Of a stretch of DNA of 64,000 bases, positions 25,796-32,475 are shown in pieces. The position numbers were made by a program, and so were the translations under genes. Each line of letters opens with the position of its first letter. Position 1 is the first letter of the stretch. Below the pieces are notes generated by a model that saw only the letters and a program-made list of their open reading frames with translations, was not told the DNA's origin and did no database searches. The DNA is from Streptomyces subrutilus (lineage in GTDB: Bacteria; Actinomycetota; Actinomycetes; Streptomycetales; Streptomycetaceae). The stretch spans positions 7,048,001 to 7,112,000 of the forward strand of contig NZ_CP023701.1 in the NCBI RefSeq assembly GCF_008704535.1, in the 5' to 3' direction.

Positions 25796-26827
25796 TCAGC
25801 GCACCGACCCCGGTGATCCTTCCCGGTCGGCGCACCAGGCCGTGTCTCCGGCGGCGAACTCGGCCATTCCGGCCGCGAACGGGACCGCCGGCGTCCAGCC
25901 GAGTTCCGCGCGCAGCCGCGCCGAGTCGGCCGTGATGTGGCGGACGTCCCCCAGCCGGTACTCGCCCGTGACGACGGGCGCCGGGCCGCCGCACGCCGCG
26001 GCCAGTGCCGCGGCCATCTCGCCGACCGTACGGGGATCCGAGCTGCCGACGTTGTAGGCGGTGAAGCCGGGTCCGTCCGGCAGGGCGCCGAGCGCCACGG
26101 CGTTGGCCGCCGCGACGTCCCGTACGTGGACGAAATCGCGCCGTTGCCCGCCGTCCTCGAAGACGCGCGGCGCCTCGCCCCTGGCCAGCGACGAGCGGAA
26201 CAGCGCGGCCACCCCCGCGTACGGGGTGTCCCGGGGCATGCCCGGGCCGTAGACGTTGTGGTAGCGCAGCGAGACGACCCGGCCGCCGGTGGCCCGAGCC
26301 CAGGCGGAGGCCAGGTGCTCCTGCGCGAGCTTCGTCGCCGCGTAGACGTTGCGCGGGTCCATCGGCGCGTCCTCGCCCACCAGACCCGGGACCAGGTCGG
26401 CGCCGCAGTGCGGGCAGCGCGGCTCGAACCGGCCCGCCGCCAGGTCGGCCTCGGCGCGCGGGCCCGGCCGGACCGCCCCGTGTGCGGGGCACGCGTAGCG
26501 GCCCTCCCCGTAGACGACCATCGACCCGGCGAGGAGCAGCCGCCGCACGCCCGCCCCCGCCATCGCCGAGAGCAGGACGGCGGTGCCGAGGTCGTTGGCC
26601 GAGACGTAGCCGGGGGCGTCACCGAAGTCCTTGCCCAGCCCGACCCGGGCCGCCTGGTGGCAGACCGCGTCCACGCCGGCCAGGGCTTCGGCCACGGCCC
26701 GGGCGTCCCGCACGTCCCGGCCGCCCCGCGCCAGGTCGAACACCACCGGGTCGTGCCCCCGGCCGAGGAGTTCCGCCACGATGTGCGAGCCGATGAAGCC
26801 CGCTCCGCCCGTCACCAGTACACGCAT
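25796..26827 (-). CDS. NAD-dependent sugar-nucleotide epimerase (dTDP-L-rhamnose 4-epimerase-like)
   Basis: A 343-residue extended SDR. The NAD motif is VLVTGGAGFIGSHI; the catalytic region shows SMVVYGEG and YAATK (YxxxK), then RYHNVYGPGMP and DFVHVRDVAAANAVAL. Between the Ser and Tyr motifs is an insertion of about 45 residues with CPAH and CPHC, a likely zinc knuckle. I recall the same insertion in dTDP-L-rhamnose/6-deoxy-talose 4-epimerases. It probably inverts C4 of a nucleotide-activated deoxysugar. No other deoxysugar genes are adjacent. ATG 26827 chosen because it starts directly at the NAD-binding strand. Confidence 0.82.
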   Translation of the reverse strand: MRVLVTGGAGFIGSHIVAELLGRGHDPVVFDLARGGRDVRDARAVAEALAGVDAVCHQAARVGLGKDFGDAPGYVSANDLGTAVLLSAMAGAGVRRLLLAGSMVVYGEGRYACPAHGAVRPGPRAEADLAAGRFEPRCPHCGADLVPGLVGEDAPMDPRNVYAATKLAQEHLASAWARATGGRVVSLRYHNVYGPGMPRDTPYAGVAALFRSSLARGEAPRVFEDGGQRRDFVHVRDVAAANAVALGALPDGPGFTAYNVGSSDPRTVGEMAAALAAACGGPAPVVTGEYRLGDVRHITADSARLRAELGWTPAVPFAAGMAEFAAGDTAWCADREGSPGSVR

Positions 26828-26895
26828 GCCCGCGACGCTATGCCGCGCGGCGGGCGGCGGGCACGCCACCGGGCCGTACGTCACCCTTCCGTAAG

Positions 26896-26920
26896 AAAGG
26901 GGCCGGGGCCCGGCCCCTTT
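26896..26920 (-). terminator. Short palindromic terminator
   Basis: AAAGGGGCCGGG (26896-26907) and CCCGGCCCCTTT (26909-26920) flank a single G; the folded form would have a small loop of paired-end bases. On the minus strand it follows the 47-residue protein gene and precedes the epimerase gene. Confidence 0.65.
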
Positions 26921-26937
26921 CGGCGGGCCCCGGCGGG

Positions 26938-27081
26938 TCAGCGCCGGCGGAGCCGGTCGACGAACCGCATCGCCTGCGCCCGCTTGCGCGGATCGGCGGC
27001 GGCCCGACGCACGGACGCCTCCGCCCTGGCGCCCTGCGGGGTGCGACGGAAATCCTTGAGCTTGGCGAGCAGACCGGCCAT
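26938..27081 (-). CDS. Small basic protein, 47 residues
   Basis: A very short gene. The product begins MAGLLAKLKDFRRTPQGARA, continues with EASVRRAAADPRKRAQ and ends RFVDRLRRR. It is strongly basic and predicted helical throughout. ATG 27081 follows a good AGGGAAGGAAG ribosome site, and a terminator lies just downstream; both support a real gene. I recall similar short proteins in streptomycetes but no function. It is divergent from the response regulator at 27239. Confidence 0.7.
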   Translation of the reverse strand: MAGLLAKLKDFRRTPQGARAEASVRRAAADPRKRAQAMRFVDRLRRR

Positions 27082-27238
27082 GGCGTGCTTCCTTCCCTGA
27101 AGCTGAACCTTGTTCCCGCGCGTACCCCGTGCGCCGCCGTCGATGCGCGAACCCGCCCCGGCGGCACGGGCTTCGCGCCGGACGGCGGCAGCGGCACCGG
27201 CGGCGGGGCGGCGCCGGGCGCCGCGTAGCCTTGGGCCC

Positions 27239-28030
27239 GTGCGCGTACTGCTGGTAGAAGACGACGAACCCGTTGCCGCGTCACTGCGCCGCGGCCTGAT
27301 CCGCTACGGCTACGAGGTGGACTGGGTCAGCACCGGCCAGGACGCCCTGCGCGCCGGCCCCGCCGACCTGGTGCTGCTCGACCTCGGCCTGCCGGACACC
27401 GACGGGCTCGACGTGTGCCGCGAACTGCGGGCGCGCGGCGGCGTGCCGATCATCGTGATCAGCGCGCGCAGCGACGAGACGGACCGGGTGGTGGGGCTGG
27501 AACTCGGCGCGGACGACTACGTCACCAAGCCCTTCGGCGTCCGGGAGGTCATCGCGCGCATCCGCGCGGTCATGCGGCGGGTGAGGCCGCCCGAGGGCGA
27601 CCGGGGCCAGGCCGCGAAGCCCGAGGTCCACGGCAGGCTCACCGTGGACCGGTCCGCCTGCCGGGTGCACGTGAACGGCGAGGAGGCCCTGCTCACGCCG
27701 AAGGAGTACGACCTGCTCGCCTTCCTCACCGAGGTGCCGGGCGCGCTGATGACCCGCGAGCAGATCATGGAAGCGGTCTGGGACGCCAACTGGTTCGGCC
27801 CGACCAAGACCCTGGACGTCCACGTGGGCGCGCTGCGCCGCAAACTGGCCGGAGCCGTCACCATCGAGACGGTCCGGGGCGTGGGCTTCCGCCTCATGGT
27901 CGACCCGGTCGCGATACCCGGGCCGCGGGACCCGGCCCGGGAAGCGGACCCGGCCCGGGAAGCGGATCCGGCCCGGGAGCCGGAGCCGTCCCGGGAGGCG
28001 GTGGCGGAGGGCGCGGGGGACGCCGGATGA
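27239..28030 (+). CDS. OmpR-family response regulator with repeat tail
   Basis: A 263-residue regulator. The receiver has VLLVEDDEPVAASL, phosphoacceptor Asp48 (LVLLDLGLPDTDG), the Thr/Ser-type ISARSDETDR and KPFGVREV. The winged helix has LLTPKEYDLLAFL and ends in IETVRGVGFRLM. After residue 225 there is a low-complexity tail with four copies of a six-residue unit like DPAREA. GTG 27239 is the start of the receiver domain. The stop overlaps the kinase start (ATGA). Targets are not evident. Confidence 0.92.
   Translation: MRVLLVEDDEPVAASLRRGLIRYGYEVDWVSTGQDALRAGPADLVLLDLGLPDTDGLDVCRELRARGGVPIIVISARSDETDRVVGLELGADDYVTKPFGVREVIARIRAVMRRVRPPEGDRGQAAKPEVHGRLTVDRSACRVHVNGEEALLTPKEYDLLAFLTEVPGALMTREQIMEAVWDANWFGPTKTLDVHVGALRRKLAGAVTIETVRGVGFRLMVDPVAIPGPRDPAREADPAREADPAREPEPSREAVAEGAGDAG
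27929..28000 (+). repeat. Four tandem 18-base repeats within a response regulator
   Basis: Units begin at 27929, 27947, 27965 and 27983. The first two are identical and the last two degenerate. They encode Asp/Glu-Pro-Ala/Ser-Arg-Glu-Ala/Pro. The copy number is likely to vary between strains. Confidence 0.9.
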
Positions 28031-29406
28031 TCCGGCAGCTGATCCTCAGCTACGTCCTGCTGGTCGCGGTCGCCCTCGCCGCCTTCACCGTGCCGGTCGC
28101 CTTCACCCTCACCGCCCAACTGCGGGAGGACACCGAGGAGTCCGTCCACCGCGAGGCCGAGACGATGGCCCTGCTGCTGGCCGCCGGCGACCGCCCCTCC
28201 CGCCAGGCACTGACCACGCTGGCACGGGCCTACCGCGACCAGACCCCGGGCGTGGCCGACGTGCTCTCCGCCGACGGCGGCGCCGTCCCGCCGCTGCCCC
28301 TCCCGGACGGGTCCGCGGACGCCGCCTTCACCCGGGCCCTGAACGGCGGGGTCACCACCAGCTGGGGTCCGGCCGAAGCCCTGGGGGGCGCGGACGGACT
28401 GGTCACGACCGTGCCCGCCGTCGCCGACGACGGGCGGACCGTGGGCGCCGTGCGCATCAGCTACCCCACGGCCGACCTCAACAGCAGGCTCTGGCGGATC
28501 TGGGGCTTCCGGACCATCCTGGCCCTCGGCGTCCTGGCCATAGCCGCCGCCATCGGCGCCATGTTCGCCCGCAGGCTGACCCGGCCGCTGCGCCAGCTCA
28601 ACGACATGGCCAGCAAGTTCGGCGACGGCGACCTCACCGCGCGCAGTCCGGTCACCGGGCCGCCCGAGACCCAGACCCTCGCCAACACCCTCAACACCGG
28701 CGCCGAGCGCCTCGACGTCCTCCTCCGGGCCCAGCGGATCTTCATCGCCGACGCCTCCCACCAGCTGCGCACCCCGCTCACCGCGCTGCGGCTCTCCCTG
28801 GACAACATCGCCGACGGCGTGGACGACGACTTCGTACGGGAGGACGTGGACCAGGCCACCGGCGAGGTCGTCCGGATGAGCCGGCTCGTCAACGGCCTGC
28901 TGGCGCTGGCCCGCGCCGAGGCCCGGACCTCGGCGGCCGAACCCGTCGCGGTGCGGGACCTGATCGCGGAGCGGCTGGACGTGTGGCGCGCAGCCGGCGA
29001 CGAACGGGGCGTGCGGTTCACGGCCGGACCGGTCGACGAGCGGCTGCGGGTGCTGGCGAGCCCGGGCCACCTGGAACAGGTCCTGGACAACGTGCTGTCC
29101 AACGCGCTGGAGGTGTCGCCGGACGGCGCCGCCGTCACCGTACGGGCGGTCCAGGACGGCGAGGTGGTGCTGCTGGAGGTGCTGGACGAGGGGCCGGGGA
29201 TGACGGAGGCCGAACGGGCCCGTGCCTTCGACCGGTTCTGGCGCGGGCAGGGCCTGACGGGACGCGGCGGCAGCGGCCTGGGCCTGTCCATCGTCAAGCA
29301 GTTGGTGACGGACGACGGCGGGAGCGCCGCGCTGGCGGACGCCCCCGGCCGCGGACTGTGCGTACGGATCAGCTTGCGGCAGGCAGCACCGAGGAGTGGT
29401 GGTTGA
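28027..29406 (+). CDS. Sensor histidine kinase with HAMP domain
   Basis: A 459-residue kinase. TM1 is about residues 3-25, an extracytoplasmic sensor of about 130 residues follows, and TM2 is about 157-182. A HAMP domain (RRLTRPLRQLNDMASKFGDGDL) comes next. The phosphoacceptor is His245 in ADASHQLRTPLTALRL. The ATPase domain has LDNVLSNALEVSPDG, LDEGPGMTEAERARAFDRFWRG and GGSGLGLSIVKQLV. ATG 28027 overlaps the regulator's stop. The last 38 bases overlap the convergent secreted protein gene. Confidence 0.92.
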   Translation: MIRQLILSYVLLVAVALAAFTVPVAFTLTAQLREDTEESVHREAETMALLLAAGDRPSRQALTTLARAYRDQTPGVADVLSADGGAVPPLPLPDGSADAAFTRALNGGVTTSWGPAEALGGADGLVTTVPAVADDGRTVGAVRISYPTADLNSRLWRIWGFRTILALGVLAIAAAIGAMFARRLTRPLRQLNDMASKFGDGDLTARSPVTGPPETQTLANTLNTGAERLDVLLRAQRIFIADASHQLRTPLTALRLSLDNIADGVDDDFVREDVDQATGEVVRMSRLVNGLLALARAEARTSAAEPVAVRDLIAERLDVWRAAGDERGVRFTAGPVDERLRVLASPGHLEQVLDNVLSNALEVSPDGAAVTVRAVQDGEVVLLEVLDEGPGMTEAERARAFDRFWRGQGLTGRGGSGLGLSIVKQLVTDDGGSAALADAPGRGLCVRISLRQAAPRSGG

Positions 29407-29893
29407 CGATCAGCCACTTGCCGCCGGTCTTCTCGTACACGTAGGTGTAGCGGGCGTCGACCTCGGACGTCTTGCCCGCCTTGTCCGTCAGCGTGAAGCG
29501 GTACAGGCCGGTGTCGATGGCCGTGTCCGCGTCGAGCACCTCGACCACCGTGCGGAGCTTCTTCCCACTGGGCTTCTTCGCGAGGAACTCGTCGAAGTAG
29601 TCGGCTATCTCAGCGTGGTTGGTGCGGATGCGGGGCGAGACCGTGGGCAGCAGCACCGCGTCGGGCGCGTAGAGCGCGGTGACCTTCCGGGAGTCGCCGG
29701 TCGCGAGCGCCTTGTTCCACTGGTCGAACAGGGCCGCGATCTGCTGCTCGGAGGGCTTGCCCGGACGGTCGTGCGCCGACGGGCCGCCGGACTGCGCGGA
29801 CGCCGTGGTGCCGACGGCCGCGGTGACGCCCAGCACCGCGACCAGGGCCACGCCGGTCGCCAGCGCCGTACGGCGGGGGGAGGTGTGCTTCAT
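29369..29893 (-). CDS. Secreted SgcJ/DUF4440-like (SnoaL-fold) protein
   Basis: A 174-residue exported protein. A signal peptide (RRTALATGVALVAVLGVTAAVG, cleaved near ASAQS, about residue 34) precedes one SnoaL-like domain: QQIAALFDQWNKALATGD, VTALYAPDAVLLPTVSP, and the terminal DARYTYVYEKTGGKWLIVNHHSS. This matches the SgcJ/EcaC and calcium/calmodulin kinase II association-domain group. These bind small ligands or oligomerise; the enzymatic role is uncertain. ATG 29893 follows AGGAG. It is convergent with the histidine kinase. Confidence 0.85.
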   Translation of the reverse strand: MKHTSPRRTALATGVALVAVLGVTAAVGTTASAQSGGPSAHDRPGKPSEQQIAALFDQWNKALATGDSRKVTALYAPDAVLLPTVSPRIRTNHAEIADYFDEFLAKKPSGKKLRTVVEVLDADTAIDTGLYRFTLTDKAGKTSEVDARYTYVYEKTGGKWLIVNHHSSVLPAAS

Positions 29894-30074
29894 GGGGAAC
29901 TCCTGCGTCTTCGATGGGGGGTTGCCGGCCAGGCGGCCCGGGAATTCCGGGGACCTGGTGGACAACCCCACCCTCGTCAATCGCGGGTAGCGTCAGGACA
30001 GCACACGGCCAAGGCAGCGCAAGGGCGACGACAACATCGCGGCCGGCCGCCCCGGCGGGGTTCCACGACGGGGC

Positions 30075-30443
30075 CTAAGGGCCCTCGTCGTACGTCCCGG
30101 TCTCCACTTCCAGGGCGAGTTCCTGGAGGACTTCGAGCGAGGTGACGTCCGTCCGCCCGCCGTCGTGGGCCATGGCGAGACTGGTGAAGGCCAGGCTGAA
30201 ACCTGCGACCATCGTGTGCAGCGCCGGCCCGAGCGCCTCGGCGACCAGCCGGGCGACCTCCTGCGGGGTGGCCTCGGCCGGGACCCTGATGGAGGGCAGC
30301 ATCTCGTTCAACAGGTGCGTGGCCACGCCCGCTTCGGTGGCGGGCCCGTCGTCGGCCTCCTCCCCGGCTTCGGCCGCCCGGCGGATCTCCTGGGCTTCGG
30401 TGAGGATGCCGATCACTCGCTTGAGAACCTCTGCGCGTTCCAC
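30075..30443 (-). CDS. Hypothetical protein, about 122 residues
   Basis: I do not recognise the family. The product is acidic and helical (AEVLKRVIGILTEAQEIRRAAEAG, then EVARLVAEALGPALHTMVAGF) with no signal peptide or clear domain. The C-terminus ends ETGTYDEGP. GTG 30443 is a weak start: no Shine-Dalgarno sequence is visible before it, so the true start may differ. It is divergent from the SDR gene at 30612. Confidence 0.5.
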   Translation of the reverse strand: MERAEVLKRVIGILTEAQEIRRAAEAGEEADDGPATEAGVATHLLNEMLPSIRVPAEATPQEVARLVAEALGPALHTMVAGFSLAFTSLAMAHDGGRTDVTSLEVLQELALEVETGTYDEGP

Positions 30444-30611
30444 CGTCGGAGGATAGCCGCGCTGCCCGGCGGCCGCGAGCTCCGGCACCGCGGGGGGCGC
30501 GCAGGGCGCGGGGCCCGCGCCCGTCGTGCTCCCGCACGCTGGTGGCGGGGGCTGTCGGCGGGACGGCCGGCCCGGTGACCATGGCGGCCGGTACGGACGT
30601 CGACAGGGGGA

Positions 30612-31451
30612 ATGATGGAGCGTCGTCGCTGGCTGGTCACAGGGTGTTCCTCGGGGCTCGGACGGGCGCTGGCCGCGGCCGCCGCGCGGGCCGGCGACGA
30701 GGTCGCGGTGACCGCGCGCAGGACCGCCGCGCTGGACGAACTGGCCCGGGAGTGGCCCGGCCGCATCACGCCGATCGCGCTGGAGCTGCGCGATCCGGCG
30801 CAGTGCGAGGAGGCCGTCCGGATGGCCGCGGAGCGGATGGGTGGCATCGACGTCCTGGTCAACAACGCGGGCGGCGGCCTGTTCGGCACGGTCGAGGAGG
30901 TGTCGGACGCCGAGTTGCGCGACCAGGTCGAGACCCTGCTCGTCGGCCCCTGGCGCCTGACGCGCCTGGTCCTGCCGCTGATGCGGGCCCAGGGCCGCGG
31001 CCACGTCGTCAACGTCTCCTCGCTCGGCGGCCGCATGGCCGTTCCCGGCCTGGCCTCCTACGTCGCCGGCAAGTACGCCCTGGAGGGGATGAGCCAGGCG
31101 CTCGCCGCCGAAGCCGCCCCGTTCGGGGTGCGGGTGACGGTCGTCGAGCCGGGCGTCTACGCCACCCGGTACGGAGCCTCCCTCGCGGAGGCCGCACACC
31201 GCCTGCCCGTCTACGCGGAGGCCACCGGCGCGATGCTCGGCGACTTCCGGTCGATGGAGGACAACACGGGGTTCGGCAGACCGGAGGAGTTCGCCGACGC
31301 CGTGCTGGCCCTCGTCGCCGCCGACGGCCCGACCCCCCTGCGGGTGCCCGTCGGCGCGGACGCCTACCTCTACCTGGAGGCGGCGGAGGCGGCGGCGCGG
31401 GAGGAGTTCGCGGCGGCCCGCGCCCTCGTCCGGCCGGCGGCGCCCGCCTGA
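30612..31451 (+). CDS. Short-chain dehydrogenase/reductase
   Basis: A 279-residue classical SDR with cofactor motif TGCSSGLG (residues 10-17), the NADP-favouring ARR after strand 2, NNAGGG, the catalytic Ser in VNVSSLGG and YVAGK (YxxxK). It then has VEPGVYAT and a C-terminal helix. The substrate is not deducible. It is a single gene with its own strong terminator. Confidence 0.9.
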   Translation: MMERRRWLVTGCSSGLGRALAAAAARAGDEVAVTARRTAALDELAREWPGRITPIALELRDPAQCEEAVRMAAERMGGIDVLVNNAGGGLFGTVEEVSDAELRDQVETLLVGPWRLTRLVLPLMRAQGRGHVVNVSSLGGRMAVPGLASYVAGKYALEGMSQALAAEAAPFGVRVTVVEPGVYATRYGASLAEAAHRLPVYAEATGAMLGDFRSMEDNTGFGRPEEFADAVLALVAADGPTPLRVPVGADAYLYLEAAEAAAREEFAAARALVRPAAPA

Positions 31452-31460
31452 GGACGGACG

Positions 31461-31506
31461 GAGCCCGGGGTGGAGCGGCACCTTCGTGCCGCTCCACCCC
31501 GGGCTC
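31461..31506. terminator. Bidirectional terminator hairpin
   Basis: A perfect 21-base-pair stem (31461-31481 with 31486-31506) and a CTTC loop, between the convergent SDR and YceI genes. Confidence 0.92.
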
Positions 31507-31557
31507 CCGACGGCCGCGCGCGCCGGTCCGTCACACCGCGCGCGTGCGGCCCCCGCG

Positions 31558-32379
31558 TCACATCGCGGGCAGCGCCTCGCCCTGCACCGCCTGTACGTCC
31601 AGCTCCACCCGGAGCTTCGTGCCGATCGCGGCGATGCCCGCCTGGACCACCTGGTTGTAGTGCATCGCGAAGTCCTCGCGGTGCAGCTCCGCCGTGGCAC
31701 GGAACGCGGCCCGCGTGCCGCCCCACGGGTCGGCGCCCGTACCGAGGTACGCGAGGTCCAGGTCGACCGGGCGCACGACACCGTGCATGGTCAGTTCGCC
31801 GTGCACGGTCCAGCGGTCCGAACCGGCGGGGGTCAGGCCCGTCGACCGGTACGTCAGCTCCGGGTACGCCTCCACGTCCAGGAAGTCCGGCGACTTGAGG
31901 TGCCCGTCGCGCAGGGCGTTGCCCGTGTCGATGGAGGCCGCCCGGATCACCGCCTCCACCCGCGACGCGGACACCTCGTCCGGTGATATCCAGATGCGGC
32001 CCGCGAACTCCGTGAACCGTCCGTGCACGCTGGAGATGCCCAGGTGCTGCGCGACGGCCCCGACGGAGGAGTGCGCCGGATCGACCGTCCACGGCCCCGG
32101 CGGCGGCAGCTCGGTGCCGCCCTGCCGGGCGAGGACCACGTTGCCGATCTCGGTGCGCCCGCTCGCGGTCACGATCGCGCTCGACGCGGCCGGCGCGTAC
32201 CCGAGCGCCGTGACGATCACCGTGTACGCCCCCGGCTCCAGCGCGGTCGCATCGCGCACCGCGCCGTCCCCGTCGGCCTCGGCGCGCACCACTTGCGCAC
32301 CCGTCATGTCCGTCACCGTGACGACCGCGTGCGATACGGCCCATCCGTCGCGCGTGCGGATCCGTGCGGTCAGTGCCAT
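31558..32379 (-). CDS. YceI-family protein with N-terminal carboxypeptidase-regulatory-like domain
   Basis: A 273-residue protein. Residues about 1-85 form an Ig-like carboxypeptidase-regulatory domain (DGWAVSHAVVTVTDMTGAQV, LEPGAYTVIVTALGYAPA). Residues about 95-270 are a YceI lipocalin-like barrel with WTVDPAHSSVGAVAQHLGIS, VHGRFTEFAG, TGNALRDGHLKSPDFLDVE and LTMHGVVRPVDLDL. YceI proteins bind polyisoprenoids. No signal peptide is present. ATG 32379 follows GGGAGAAG. It is the last gene of the marR-MFS-yceI operon, 96 bases after a transporter carrying the same type of Ig-like domain. Confidence 0.9.
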   Translation of the reverse strand: MALTARIRTRDGWAVSHAVVTVTDMTGAQVVRAEADGDGAVRDATALEPGAYTVIVTALGYAPAASSAIVTASGRTEIGNVVLARQGGTELPPPGPWTVDPAHSSVGAVAQHLGISSVHGRFTEFAGRIWISPDEVSASRVEAVIRAASIDTGNALRDGHLKSPDFLDVEAYPELTYRSTGLTPAGSDRWTVHGELTMHGVVRPVDLDLAYLGTGADPWGGTRAAFRATAELHREDFAMHYNQVVQAGIAAIGTKLRVELDVQAVQGEALPAM

Positions 32380-32475
32380 CCCGTTCTTCTCCCTGTGCAG
32401 CGTGTCCGACCGGCCGAGGAGGCCCGGCCCGCGGGACGCGGCGCGGTACGCGCACGCCCCGCGGGCCGGGACCGC

